64,000 bases of DNA from Verrucomicrobiaceae bacterium (GTDB taxonomy: Bacteria; Verrucomicrobiota; Verrucomicrobiia; Verrucomicrobiales; Verrucomicrobiaceae), in assembly GCA_016795465.1 (NCBI GenBank), contig JAEUHK010000031.1:1-64000 (forward strand). The letters run 5' to 3'. A model generated the notes under the pieces. It was not told where the DNA came from. It saw only the letters and a program-made list of their open reading frames with translations, and did not search any database. Below are positions 34,692-43,953 of the stretch, piece after piece. How positions within the stretch are numbered: position 1 is the stretch's first letter; each line of letters starts with the position of its first letter. Made by a program: the position numbers and the translations under genes.

Positions 34692-35780
34692 ATGCCCATG
34701 GCTAAACGTGCCACATCTTCCAAAGACAAATCAAAAGCCAAGCAGCGAAAGCTTGAGCAGACTGACTCGGTCGAAAATACGACACGTCAGCGATTCTTTG
34801 ACGATGTGAAGAGCATTCTTCGTCAGGCGCGGCAGAAGGCCTATGCGGCGGTGAATTTCCTCATGGTGGAAGCTTATTGGAAGATCGGCCAGCGCATCGT
34901 GGAGGAGGAGCAGGGAGGCAGTCGACGTGCAAAGTATGGCAGTGATCTGATCCGCGATCTTGCTCGACAACTTGGAGATGAGTTTGGCAGCGGGTTATCC
35001 GTGGCAAACCTCAAGAATTTTCGTCAGTTTTACCTCACTTATCCCGGTCTTGGAAAAAGCTACGCACTGCGTAGCGAATTGACTTGGACGCACTACCGAC
35101 TGGTAATGCGAGTCGAAAGCGAGGACGCCAGAAACTACTACATCCAGGAGGCTGCGGATCATTCATGGAGCAGTCGTGAACTTGAGCGGCAGATCGCCTC
35201 GTTGAGCTACGAGCGCTTGTTGATGGCTCCGAAAGCAAAGAAATCCAAAGAGCCAACAGTGCCGTCCGCTCCGCAGGAGTTGATCAAAGATCCCTATGTC
35301 ATGGAATTTCTCGGGTTGCCCGAGAATGGTGGACGTGATGAGCGCGGGTTGGAGCAGGCCATCGTTGACAGGCTGCGCGACTTCCTGATGGAGATGGGAC
35401 GCGGCTTCTCATTCGTGGCCCGCCAGATGAGAGTTAGCACTGAGACCGGACACTTTCACATCGATCTCGTCTTCTACAATTACCTGCTGAAGTGCTTCGT
35501 CCTGATCGATCTCAAGACACGAAAGCTCAAGCATGAGGACATCGGGCAGATGGACATGTATGTCCGCATGTTTGACGACCTGAAACGCGGCCCGGACGAT
35601 AACCCGACGCTCGGAATCATTCTCTGCACAGACAAGGACGACACCATCGTGCGCTACTCAGTGCTGAGCGAAAGTCGGCGGCTCTTTGCCTCCAAATACC
35701 GGCTGGTGCTGCCAAGTGAGGAGGAGTTGCGAGCCGAACTGGAGCGCCGCCACATTTTCACTCTTCCAGAGAAACGCTAA
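34692..35780 (+). CDS. YhcG-type DUF1016 / PD-(D/E)XK nuclease protein
   Basis: 362 residues: a basic N-terminal tail, a DUF1016 N-terminal domain (about 35-190, with the typical YWKIGQRIVEEEQ and LRSELTWTHYRLVMRV) and a nuclease domain (about 205-355) with FHIDLVFYN and CFVLIDLKTRK carrying the PD-(D/E)XK acidic and lysine residues. YhcG-like proteins occur near restriction and other defence loci; the substrate is not known. The gene is AT-richer than its neighbours and sits 5 bases after the DUF1553 gene and 15 bases before the DUF1501 gene, splitting a usual pair. An insertion without visible scars is inferred. Confidence 0.88.
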   Translation: MPMAKRATSSKDKSKAKQRKLEQTDSVENTTRQRFFDDVKSILRQARQKAYAAVNFLMVEAYWKIGQRIVEEEQGGSRRAKYGSDLIRDLARQLGDEFGSGLSVANLKNFRQFYLTYPGLGKSYALRSELTWTHYRLVMRVESEDARNYYIQEAADHSWSSRELERQIASLSYERLLMAPKAKKSKEPTVPSAPQELIKDPYVMEFLGLPENGGRDERGLEQAIVDRLRDFLMEMGRGFSFVARQMRVSTETGHFHIDLVFYNYLLKCFVLIDLKTRKLKHEDIGQMDMYVRMFDDLKRGPDDNPTLGIILCTDKDDTIVRYSVLSESRRLFASKYRLVLPSEEELRAELERRHIFTLPEKR

Positions 35781-35795
35781 CCTGCTCTTCCCCTC

Positions 35796-37208
35796 ATGAA
35801 CACTCCCAACATCACCCGCAGACACTTCTTCCAGGATTGTGCCGTCGGCACGGGCAAGATCGCGCTGGCTTCGTTGCTGGCGGAATCGGCTTATGGAGCG
35901 GCGAAGAGCCCGAATGTGGCCGCGTCGTCGCATTTTCAGCCGAAGGCGAAGGCCGTGATTCACATGTTCATGGCCGGTGCACCGTCGCAGCTTGAGATGT
36001 TCGATCACAAGCCGATGCTGACGAAGTATGAAGGCAAGCCGCTGCCGCCTTCGGTGATCGGCGGACAGCGTTATGCCTTCATCCGGCCTGACGCCGCCGT
36101 TTTGGGGCCGCGCTTTAAGTTCGCGAAGCATGGGCAGTGCGGCGCGGAGCTTTCCGAGGTGCTGCCGCATCTGGCGACCATCGTGGACGACATCGCCATC
36201 GTGAAATCCTGCCGCACGACGCAGTTCAACCACGCCCCGGCGCAGATTTACATGAACACGGGCTTCTCGCAGCCCGGACGGCCGAGCATGGGCTCGTGGA
36301 TCACTTACGGCCTCGGCGCGGAGACGCGGGATCTGCCGAGCTTTGTCGTGATGAGCACCGGCAGCGGCATCAGCGGCGGCGCGGCGTGCTGGAGCAGCGG
36401 TTTCCTGCCGAGCGTGTATTCCGGCACGCGCTTCCGCAACACGGGCGATCCCATTTTGAATGTGAGCACGCCGGAAGGTATTGCCCCCGGCACGCAAAAG
36501 GACACCATCGAGCTCATCAACGCGCTCAATCATCGCCGCCTAAAGCTCGATGGCGATGGCGAGACGGCCACGCGCATCGCGAACTACGAGATGGCCTACC
36601 GCCTGCAAACCTCCGCGCCGGAGCTGATGGACCTGACGAAGGAAGACGAGGCCACGCTGAAAATGTATGGCTGTGATCCGAAGGTGCCATCCTTTGCCCG
36701 TGCCTGCCTGCTCGCGCGGCGCATGGTCGAGCGCGGCGTGCGTTTCATCAACATCTACAACGAAGGCTGGGACGCGCACAGCAACGTCGAGGGCAACGTG
36801 CGCAACAACTGCAAGAACACCGACCAGGCCAGCGCCGCGCTCGTGAAGGACCTTAAGCAGCGCGGCCTGCTCGACAGCACGCTTGTGGTCTGGGGTGGTG
36901 AATTTGGCCGCACGCCAATGGTCGAGGCCAGTGTATCGCTCGGCCGCAGCATGGGCCGCGATCATCATCCGCAGGCCTTCACCATGTGGATGGCCGGCGG
37001 CGGCATCAAAGGCGGCGTCACGATGGGCGCGACGGACGAAATGGGCTTCAACATCATCGAAGACGAAGTCCACGTGGCCGACATCCACGCCACGATCCTG
37101 CATCAACTCGGCATGGATCACGAAAGGCTGTCCTTCCGTGCCGCTGGCCTCGACTTCAAACTCACCGGCGTGGAGCCGTGCAAGGTGATCAAGCAGATCC
37201 TGGCGTAG
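35796..37208 (+). CDS. DUF1501 protein, Tat-exported
   Basis: 470 residues of the DUF1501 family, related to alkaline phosphatase/sulfatase folds. The N-terminus has a twin-arginine signal (ITRRHFFQDC). Conserved segments include HMFMAGAPSQLEMFDHKP, FNHAPAQIYMNTG, VWGGEFGRTPM and DHHPQAFTMWMAGGG. It is the normal partner of the DUF1549/DUF1553 gene ending at 34686, from which it is now separated by the YhcG-type gene. The substrate is unknown. Confidence 0.93.
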   Translation: MNTPNITRRHFFQDCAVGTGKIALASLLAESAYGAAKSPNVAASSHFQPKAKAVIHMFMAGAPSQLEMFDHKPMLTKYEGKPLPPSVIGGQRYAFIRPDAAVLGPRFKFAKHGQCGAELSEVLPHLATIVDDIAIVKSCRTTQFNHAPAQIYMNTGFSQPGRPSMGSWITYGLGAETRDLPSFVVMSTGSGISGGAACWSSGFLPSVYSGTRFRNTGDPILNVSTPEGIAPGTQKDTIELINALNHRRLKLDGDGETATRIANYEMAYRLQTSAPELMDLTKEDEATLKMYGCDPKVPSFARACLLARRMVERGVRFINIYNEGWDAHSNVEGNVRNNCKNTDQASAALVKDLKQRGLLDSTLVVWGGEFGRTPMVEASVSLGRSMGRDHHPQAFTMWMAGGGIKGGVTMGATDEMGFNIIEDEVHVADIHATILHQLGMDHERLSFRAAGLDFKLTGVEPCKVIKQILA

Positions 37209-37218
37209 CAAGGTTTTA

Positions 37219-37235
37219 TTTGACCATTGGTCAAA
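37219..37235. promoter_or_regulatory. Probable TetR-family operator, site 1
   Basis: TTTGACCATTGGTCAAA is a perfect 7-bp inverted repeat around ATT. It lies 19 bases before the start of the TetR-family gene and recurs before the exporter operon at 38021. Two identical sites flanking the regulator imply autoregulation plus operon control. Confidence 0.8.
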
Positions 37236-37254
37236 AATGGGCAGAAGTCCGCCC

Positions 37255-37995
37255 ATGCCTTCCCAAACGTCTTCTCTCAGCCGCAAGGAGCGCGAGTTCA
37301 TCGCGCGGGAGGAGCTGATTTTAAAGCATGCACGGCGGTTGCTGCTGGAGAAGGGCTTTCAGGCCTGGAACATGGAGCAGCTCGCGGAGGCGGTGGAGTA
37401 TTCGAAGGGCACGCTGTATCAGCATTTCAGCTCGAAAGAGGATCTCGTGCTCGGCGTGGCCACGCAGTCGCTGAGGCAGCGGGCGGATCTTTTTGAGCAG
37501 GCGGCCACGTTTCAGGGGCGGACGCGGGAGCGCTGCCGGGCGATCGGTTTTGCCTGCTGCGAGTTTGCGATGGCGCATCCGGATTATTTCCACACGGACA
37601 TGCTGCTGAAGTCGTCTTCCTTCGTGGAAAAGGCCAGTCAGGAGCGTCGGGAAGCTCATGCGTTCGAGGGCATGCGCTGCTGGCGGGCGATCAATACCAT
37701 CATCATCGAGGCGATGGCGCTCGGCGAGTTGCCCAAGGATCGCGTGACGGCCGAGCAGGCCACCTTTGCGCTGGTTTCGGTGACCGTGGGCAGCCACATC
37801 ATGAGCCAGGAGCCGAATTTGAAGGTCTTCGCCGGCATCAAGGATCAGATGCAGGCCGTGCGGCTGAACCAGGACCTGATCTGCGACGGCCTGGGCTGGA
37901 AGCCGCTGCTGCACGAGCACGACTACCGCGCCACGGACCAGCGCATCCTGAAACAAATCTTCCCCAGCGCCTCGAAGTGGCTCAAGGCCGCCTGA
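37255..37995 (+). CDS. TetR/AcrR-family regulator
   Basis: 246 residues. The N-terminal HTH (about 20-66) shows the family pattern ILKHARRLLLEKGF and YSKGTLYQHFSSKEDL. The C-terminal ligand domain is not assignable. The start at 37255 is chosen because it leaves the operator outside the coding sequence. It precedes an ABC/HlyD/TolC export operon on the same strand, with the same palindrome in front of both. It therefore most likely represses its own gene and the exporter until a ligand binds. Confidence 0.92.
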   Translation: MPSQTSSLSRKEREFIAREELILKHARRLLLEKGFQAWNMEQLAEAVEYSKGTLYQHFSSKEDLVLGVATQSLRQRADLFEQAATFQGRTRERCRAIGFACCEFAMAHPDYFHTDMLLKSSSFVEKASQERREAHAFEGMRCWRAINTIIIEAMALGELPKDRVTAEQATFALVSVTVGSHIMSQEPNLKVFAGIKDQMQAVRLNQDLICDGLGWKPLLHEHDYRATDQRILKQIFPSASKWLKAA

Positions 37996-38020
37996 CGCCT
38001 GCCTCTTTTTTTGTCCCATC

Positions 38021-38037
38021 ATTGACCATTGGTCAAA
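38021..38037. promoter_or_regulatory. Probable TetR-family operator, site 2
   Basis: ATTGACCATTGGTCAAA shares the 15-bp core TTGACCATTGGTCAA with 37219-37235. It ends 15 bases before the first exporter gene, where a bound repressor would block transcription or initiation. Confidence 0.8.
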
Positions 38038-38052
38038 CAACGACCTTCATTC

Positions 38053-39189
38053 ATGAACTTCATCGCCCTCCGCATGCTCATGGCCGACAAGGCGAAGTAC
38101 TTCGGCCTCGTGTTCGCCTTCGCCTTCTCGACCTTTTTGCTGCAAAACCAGATCAGCATCTTCTGCGGCATCATGAAGCGCACCGGCAGCCAGGTGCGTG
38201 ATGTGACGGATGCGGAGATCTGGGTGATGGACCCACACACGGAATACTTCGAGCAAACGAAGGCGCTGAAGGACACGGACCTCTTCCGTGTGCGTGGCGT
38301 GGAGGACGTGGACTACGCGGTGCGGCTCTTCAAAGGCAATCCCACCGCGAAAACGGCCGCCGGGAAGTTCGCGTCCACCTTCACGCTCGGCCTCGACGAT
38401 GCCACGCTGGTCGGCGCACCGCGAAAGATGCTGCTCGGTAGCTGGGAGCAGCTTCGCGAGGCGAACAGCATCGTCATCGACCGGGCCGGCTATGACCTGC
38501 TCTATCCCGGCGAGCCGCTGGAGCTCGGTCGCGTGCTGGAGCTGAACGATCACAAGGCCCGCATCGTGGGTATCTCCGATGCCGCCGCGCCGTTTGTGAG
38601 CTTTCCCGTCATTCACGCGAGGTACAGCGAGGCGATCCAGTTTCAGGGCCGTGAGCGAAAAATGCTCAGCTATGTGCTCGTGAGGCCGAGGGCCGGTGTC
38701 GATGCCGTGGCGCTCGCGAGGCGGATCGAGAGCGAAACGGGTTTGAAGGCCCGCACGACGGCGGAGTTCGCGTGGGACTGTGTGGTTTACTATTTAAAGA
38801 ACACGGGCATCCCGGTGAATTTCGGCATCACCATCGCCGTGGCCTTGATCGTGGGTCTCGCGGTGAGCGGGCAGACGTTTTACATGTTCACCGTCGAGAA
38901 TCTGCGGCAGTTCGGCGCACTGAAAGCCATCGGCGTCACGAACACGCGCTTGGTCGGCATGGTGCTGCTGCAGGCGCTCGTGGGTGGCGCGGTGGGCTAT
39001 GCCATCGGCACCGGCATGGCGGGCGTCTTTTTCGAGGCCACGCTGAACAAGCTCGCCACACGCGGCATCGTGCTGATGTGGGAGTCCGTGGTCGGTGTGG
39101 CCGTGCTCATGGCGCTCGTGGCCGCGGCAGTGAGCCTGCTGAGCGTGCGCAAGGTGCTGGTGCTGGAACCCGCGAGTGTTTTCCGATGA
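38053..39189 (+). CDS. ABC exporter permease (DevC/FtsX-like)
   Basis: 378 residues with an N-terminal membrane helix (about 18-35), a periplasmic domain and three C-terminal helices (about 250-370), the MacB/FtsX topology. MNFIALRMLMADKAKYFGL resembles DevC-type permeases. It is the first gene of a four-gene operon with ATPase, membrane fusion protein and outer-membrane factor; each junction overlaps by 4 bases. The start at 38053 leaves the operator outside the gene. Confidence 0.9.
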   Translation: MNFIALRMLMADKAKYFGLVFAFAFSTFLLQNQISIFCGIMKRTGSQVRDVTDAEIWVMDPHTEYFEQTKALKDTDLFRVRGVEDVDYAVRLFKGNPTAKTAAGKFASTFTLGLDDATLVGAPRKMLLGSWEQLREANSIVIDRAGYDLLYPGEPLELGRVLELNDHKARIVGISDAAAPFVSFPVIHARYSEAIQFQGRERKMLSYVLVRPRAGVDAVALARRIESETGLKARTTAEFAWDCVVYYLKNTGIPVNFGITIAVALIVGLAVSGQTFYMFTVENLRQFGALKAIGVTNTRLVGMVLLQALVGGAVGYAIGTGMAGVFFEATLNKLATRGIVLMWESVVGVAVLMALVAAAVSLLSVRKVLVLEPASVFR

Positions 39190-39893
39190 TCATGAAGACG
39201 AACGAATCCCATGCCGTGACCTGCCGCGCCGTGCGAAAGCACTTTGGCGAGGGCGAAAACCGCGCCGAGGTGCTGCGCGGGGTCGATTTCCATGCCCGCC
39301 TCGGCGAGATGACCTTCCTCGTCGGTCCGAGTGGTTGCGGTAAAACCACGCTCATCTCCGTCATCGCTGGCTTGCTGGAGCCGAGCACGGGCGAAGTCGA
39401 TGTGCTGGGTCGTGCGCATGGTTCGCTGCGTGGCAAAGACCGCGTCGAGTTCCGCCGTCGCGAGCTGGGTTTTGTGTTTCAGCAATACAACCTGCTGCCC
39501 TCGCTCACGGCCGCGGAGAATGCCGCGGTGCCGTTGATCGCCGATGGCGTGAAGCGGAGTGACGCGGTGAAACGAGCGAGCGCTTTGCTGGATCGTCTCG
39601 GCATCGGCGCGAAGGCGCCCTCGTATCCGCGCTTCCTCTCCGGCGGCCAGCAACAGCGCGTGGCTTTGGCCCGGGCGCTCGTGCATGAACCGCGACTCGT
39701 CATCTGCGACGAACCCACCGCCGCGCTCGATCACGAGACGGGCGAGTCCGTCATGCAACTGCTCTCCAGCGCGGCCGTGGCACCGCAGCGTGCCGTGCTC
39801 GTCGTCACGCATGACAACCGCGTCTTCCACCACGCCCACCGCATCGCCCACATGAATGACGGCATCATCACCCAAATCACCTCACCCTCATGA
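39186..39893 (+). CDS. ABC exporter ATPase (DevA/LolD-like)
   Basis: 235 residues. Walker A GPSGCGKTT at about 47-55, Q-loop VFQQYNLLPS, signature LSGGQQQR, Walker B LVICDEP and the H-loop VVTHD are all present, so it should be active. The class is that of MacB/LolD ATPases, which drive mechanotransmission-type exporters with FtsX-like permeases. The start at 39186 overlaps the permease stop. Confidence 0.94.
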   Translation: MIMKTNESHAVTCRAVRKHFGEGENRAEVLRGVDFHARLGEMTFLVGPSGCGKTTLISVIAGLLEPSTGEVDVLGRAHGSLRGKDRVEFRRRELGFVFQQYNLLPSLTAAENAAVPLIADGVKRSDAVKRASALLDRLGIGAKAPSYPRFLSGGQQQRVALARALVHEPRLVICDEPTAALDHETGESVMQLLSSAAVAPQRAVLVVTHDNRVFHHAHRIAHMNDGIITQITSPS

Positions 39894-40831
39894 AACTCCC
39901 CGTCCTACCTCTCATCGCGCTCTTTTCCCTCGGCTGGGCCGTGACCTCGGTCATCAGCAAGCTGCCGCAGGAAACCGTCACCGCCCCGCCTGCGCCACCC
40001 CCACGCTCTGCTTATGCCGACACCGTTGCCGCGGTAGGTTTGATCGAACCTTCGAGCGAGCTCATCACGCTGGGCAGCCATCGCAGCGGCGTCGTTGAGC
40101 AGACGCATGTCAAGGCCGGCCAGCAGGTGAAAAAGGGCGACACGCTCGTGACGCTCGACACGCGACAACTTCGCGCCGAACTCGCCGTCGCGAAGGCGCA
40201 GGTAAACGAGGCGCAGGCCGCGCTCGCCGTTTCACAGGCCGAGGAAGCGCAGGCGCGGCGGAATGTCGAATTCGCCCGCAGCCTCACCGATGCCCGAGCC
40301 ATGTCCGATGAGGAACGCACGCAGCGCGAGCTCACCCTCGGCACCGCTCAAGCGAAGGTGAAAGCCAACGAAGCCGCCATTCAGCGAGCCCGCGCACAGA
40401 TCGACGTGATCGAAACCGAGATCGCCCGGAGCGTCATCACCGCACCGCGAGACGCTACCGTGCTCCAGATGAAGGTTCGCGAGGGCGAATACATCGCCGC
40501 CACGCCCTCAGAGACCCCTTGGCTCGTGCTCGGCGACTTGAGCGAGCTGCACGTCCGCGCTGATGTGGACGAATACGAGGCCTGGAAGGTGCGGCCCGGA
40601 TCGCAAGCCACCGCGCAGGTGCGTGGCAACCCCGCCCTGGCCGCGCAGCTCGAATTCGTGCGCTTTGAACCGCTCGTCATTCCGAAAAAATCCCTCACCG
40701 GCGATGCCACCGAGCGTGTGGACACCCGCGTGCTTCAAGTGATCTATCGTTTGCAGAATCCCGTGCCCGCCGCTCTCTTCGCCGGGCAGCAGATGGATGT
40801 ATTCATCGCCACCCAGGACGCCCAGCCATGA
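39890..40831 (+). CDS. HlyD-family membrane fusion protein (DevB-like)
   Basis: 313 residues: an N-terminal anchor (about 3-22), a lipoyl half-motif (SGVVEQTHVKAGQQVKKGD), a coiled-coil hairpin about 85-170 and the second lipoyl half (APRDATVLQMKVREGEYI). It links the inner-membrane ABC permease to the outer-membrane factor encoded next. Overlaps both neighbours by 4 bases. Confidence 0.92.
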   Translation: MKLPVLPLIALFSLGWAVTSVISKLPQETVTAPPAPPPRSAYADTVAAVGLIEPSSELITLGSHRSGVVEQTHVKAGQQVKKGDTLVTLDTRQLRAELAVAKAQVNEAQAALAVSQAEEAQARRNVEFARSLTDARAMSDEERTQRELTLGTAQAKVKANEAAIQRARAQIDVIETEIARSVITAPRDATVLQMKVREGEYIAATPSETPWLVLGDLSELHVRADVDEYEAWKVRPGSQATAQVRGNPALAAQLEFVRFEPLVIPKKSLTGDATERVDTRVLQVIYRLQNPVPAALFAGQQMDVFIATQDAQP

Positions 40832-42231
40832 CCTCAAAAACCTTTCTCTGCCTTCCCGCCCTGCTGCTCGCCTCCTGTTCAGTGGGACCGAATTTTGCCC
40901 TTCCGGACCTCGCCTTGCCCGCGAAATGGAAAAACGGCAAAACGGCAAGCGTGAGCGATCTGCCGATGCCGGGCGAATGGTGGCGCTTGTATGGCTCCTC
41001 GGACCTGAACCGTCTGGTCGATCAGGCGATGAGCAGCAATCAAGACCTGCGTGGTGCTCTGGCTCGCGTGGAGACGGCGCGGGCGCTGATCGGCGTGCAG
41101 GCCTCCGAATGGTTTCCACAGCTCAGCTTCAAGGATGCGATGCAGTATGAGCGGCTCTCGGCCACGTCTTTCGGTGCCAATCTGCCGCCCGGCATCCAGC
41201 TTCCGTCGATCCAGCGTCGTCGTTTTCAGAACCTCTTCGAGTTTGGCTGGGAACTGGACCTTTGGGGCCGTGTGAGACGCGGCGTGGAGGGCGCGAAGGC
41301 CAGCGAGGCCGCCGCCGCTGAAACGCTCGCGGCCCAGCGACTGAGCCTCGCGGCGGAAGTGGCGCGTCTTTACTTCCTCGCGCACTCGATGGACAAGCAG
41401 ATCAGTGTCGTGAACGAGACGCTCGACTGGCGTCAGGAGGCCGTGAAGCTGCAAGAATCACGTTTCAAAGGTGGGCTCGCGAATGAGATGGATGTCTCGC
41501 GAGCCAAAACGGAACTGGAACTCGCCCGCAACGATCTCGCCTCGCTCGAGCGTCAGCGTGGCAATGCGGAAAACGCGCTCGCAGTGATCTGCGGACAGAT
41601 TCCGAGCACGTTCAAGCTTTCGCGGAATGCCGCGCTGCCCTCACCACCACGCGTGCCGGGTGGGTTGCCCTCCACGCTGCTGCAGCGCCGGCCGGACATC
41701 CGTGCCGCCGAGCAAAAGATGCGTGAGGCGAATGCACAGATCGGCGTGGCAAAGGCCTCGTTCTTCCCGGCCTTCAAAATCGGCGGCACCGGCGGTCTCG
41801 AAAGCATCGGCACGGTGGACTTTTACGATGCGAAGAGCCGCACACTCACCATCGGGCCGAGCATGACGCTGCCGATTTTCCAAGGTGGTCGGCTCAAGGC
41901 CAACCTCGCCGCGAGCAAGGCACGCTACGAGGAAAGCCTCGCTGCTTACCGCCAGAGCATTCTGACGGCCATCCGGGAGGTCGAGGACAGCATGCTGGAC
42001 TCACAAGGCTATTCGCAGCAGTCCGCCGCGCTCAATGAAGCCATCAAGGCGGCGCAGGAGACGCAGCGTCTCGCCGAGCTGCGCTATCAAAAAGGCCTCG
42101 CGAGCTACTTTGAGGTCGTCGACGCCAATCGCACGGTTTTGAACGCTAAACTGCTCGCCGCTCAAATCGACGGCCAGCGGCTTGTGGCGAGCGTGGCCAT
42201 GCTGAAGGCACTCGGAGGCGGTTGGAAGTAG
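40828..42231 (+). CDS. TolC/NodT-type outer-membrane efflux lipoprotein
   Basis: 467 residues. The lipobox LLASC places the lipidated cysteine at residue 17. Two OEP repeats follow, each with a long helical region (ALARVETARALIGVQASEW and EAIKAAQETQRLAELRYQKG) and the conserved LLQRRPDIRAAE. It completes a tripartite exporter with the three preceding genes; the exported substrate is unknown. Confidence 0.93.
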   Translation: MTSKTFLCLPALLLASCSVGPNFALPDLALPAKWKNGKTASVSDLPMPGEWWRLYGSSDLNRLVDQAMSSNQDLRGALARVETARALIGVQASEWFPQLSFKDAMQYERLSATSFGANLPPGIQLPSIQRRRFQNLFEFGWELDLWGRVRRGVEGAKASEAAAAETLAAQRLSLAAEVARLYFLAHSMDKQISVVNETLDWRQEAVKLQESRFKGGLANEMDVSRAKTELELARNDLASLERQRGNAENALAVICGQIPSTFKLSRNAALPSPPRVPGGLPSTLLQRRPDIRAAEQKMREANAQIGVAKASFFPAFKIGGTGGLESIGTVDFYDAKSRTLTIGPSMTLPIFQGGRLKANLAASKARYEESLAAYRQSILTAIREVEDSMLDSQGYSQQSAALNEAIKAAQETQRLAELRYQKGLASYFEVVDANRTVLNAKLLAAQIDGQRLVASVAMLKALGGGWK

Positions 42232-42235
42232 TCTC

Positions 42236-43339
42236 ATGAAAGTGGGCGATCAGGCTTACCGCACTGTTTGGATGCCGCAGGAGGGCATCGTGAGCATCAT
42301 CGACCAGCGGAAGCTGCCGTGGGCGTTTGAGTGTCTCGATTTGAAAAGCAGCGCGGAGGTCGCGGAGGCGATCCGAGACATGGCGGTGCGTGGCGCGGGA
42401 TGCATCGGCGCGACGGCGGGCTACGGCATGGCTCTCGCGGCACGTGAAGCGGAGTCGTTGGAGAGGCTGGAAGTGTTCGCGGCGCATCTCATCGCCACGC
42501 GACCAACGGCGGTGAATCTGGCGTGGGCGGTGAACCGGCAGTTGAAGTTGTTGAAGGCTCTTCCGCGTGAAGCGTGGGCTTCAGCGGCGAAAGTCGAAGC
42601 AGCAAAGATCGCCGATGAAGATGCGGCGGCTTGCGAGCAGATCGGTCAGCATGGCCTGGTGCTGCTGAGCGAGATTTCGAGACGCAAGGCGGATGGCGTG
42701 GTGAATGTGCTCACGCATTGCAACGCAGGCTGGCTGGCGTTTGTGGATCATGGCTCGGCCACGGCGCCGGTTTATGCAGCGATGGCGGCAGGCTTGAAGG
42801 TGCATGTGTGGGTGGATGAAACGCGGCCGCGCAGTCAAGGCGCACGGCTGACGGCTTGGGAACTCGCGCAGGCGGGTGTTCCGCACACGGTGATTCCGGA
42901 CAACACGGGCGGTCATCTCATGCAGCATGGTCTCGTGGACATCGTAATCACCGGCGCGGATCGCGTCACGCGGCGTGGTGATGCGGCGAACAAGATCGGC
43001 ACCTACCTGAAGGCGCTGGCAGCGCGGGACAATGGCGTGCCGTTTTATGTGGCGCTGCCTTCCTCGACCTTTGATTGGAGCATCACGGATGGCGTGGCGG
43101 AGATCGAGATCGAGCAGCGAAGTGCCGCGGAGGTATCGTGGGTGGATGGACCGGACGCGGAAGGCATTCTGCGAAACGTGCGCATCACGCCGGAAGGATC
43201 GCCGGTGGCGAATTACGGCTTTGATGTCACGCCTTCACGCTTGGTGACCGGCTTGATCACTGAACGCGGCGTGTTTCCGGCGGAGGAAGCGGCGTTGGTG
43301 GTCGCGTTCAGCGACGTCGCACAGCCTTGCGGGCGGTGA
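42236..43339 (+). CDS. mtnA: S-methyl-5-thioribose-1-phosphate isomerase
   Basis: Methionine-salvage enzyme that converts methylthioribose-1-phosphate to the ribulose form. The 367-residue length is normal. RGAGCIGATAGYGMAL binds phosphate in the family, and the catalytic Cys and Asp are in LTHCNAG and ITGADRV. The gene follows the exporter operon by 4 bases but no other mtn gene is nearby. Its last 32 bases overlap the convergent gene ending at 43308. Confidence 0.93.
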   Translation: MKVGDQAYRTVWMPQEGIVSIIDQRKLPWAFECLDLKSSAEVAEAIRDMAVRGAGCIGATAGYGMALAAREAESLERLEVFAAHLIATRPTAVNLAWAVNRQLKLLKALPREAWASAAKVEAAKIADEDAAACEQIGQHGLVLLSEISRRKADGVVNVLTHCNAGWLAFVDHGSATAPVYAAMAAGLKVHVWVDETRPRSQGARLTAWELAQAGVPHTVIPDNTGGHLMQHGLVDIVITGADRVTRRGDAANKIGTYLKALAARDNGVPFYVALPSSTFDWSITDGVAEIEIEQRSAAEVSWVDGPDAEGILRNVRITPEGSPVANYGFDVTPSRLVTGLITERGVFPAEEAALVVAFSDVAQPCGR

Positions 43340-43901
43340 CGCGGGCTTTGACCTTGCGAGCACGCGGGATGACGGGCGTGGCGGCGGGCTTCGCCTCGCC
43401 GGCAGAGGCGGCTTCGCGGAGCTGGCGCAGTTCTTTTTCGACCTCGGCGAGGCGGCGTGAGGTGGCTTCGAGCTTCCGCACGACTAGTCGCGCGACGAAT
43501 TCGTAGAGCGAGGCGTGGAAATCGGGGTCTTCCTCACGCGGATGGATGTCCTGGAGGAACTTCTGGTCCACGGCGAGGCACACGGACTTCGTGGAGGCGA
43601 TGACGGAGGCGAGACGTTTGTCCTGATTGACGAGAGCGAGCTCGCCAAAGACCTCGCCAGCACGGCTGATGGCGGCGACGCGTTTGTCACCCACGCGGAC
43701 CTCGAGCTCGCCGCTGAGGAGGATGTAGATGCGGGAATCGATGCTGCCTTCCTTGATGATGACATCGCCGGGCTCGCACTGGAGGAGGCTGGAGGAGTTC
43801 AGCACCTCGTCGAGCTGCTCCTCGTTGAAGCTGGCCAAGGCGGGCACGGTCTTGACCGGCGATCCCTGCTTGGAGTCATGGATGTAAGCGAATTCTTTCA
43901 T
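43308..43901 (-). CDS. Cyclic-nucleotide-binding domain protein
   Basis: 197 residues: a cNMP-binding beta-barrel at about 12-125 (IYILLSGELEVRVG and GEVFGELALVNQDKR), then a helical segment and a Lys/Arg-rich tail. There is no Crp-type HTH, so it is probably not a DNA-binding regulator. The phosphate-binding cassette lacks the usual arginine in the R-x-A-S position: here it reads DKRLASVIA. The start at 43901 removes 63 residues without family resemblance. Convergent overlap with mtnA. Confidence 0.85.
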   Translation of the reverse strand: MKEFAYIHDSKQGSPVKTVPALASFNEEQLDEVLNSSSLLQCEPGDVIIKEGSIDSRIYILLSGELEVRVGDKRVAAISRAGEVFGELALVNQDKRLASVIASTKSVCLAVDQKFLQDIHPREEDPDFHASLYEFVARLVVRKLEATSRRLAEVEKELRQLREAASAGEAKPAATPVIPRARKVKARVTARKAVRRR

Positions 43902-43953
43902 TTCTGCGGTGATTCTGTCAGGGTCGGGTGAGAGCCGACAAGAGAAAACTGTT

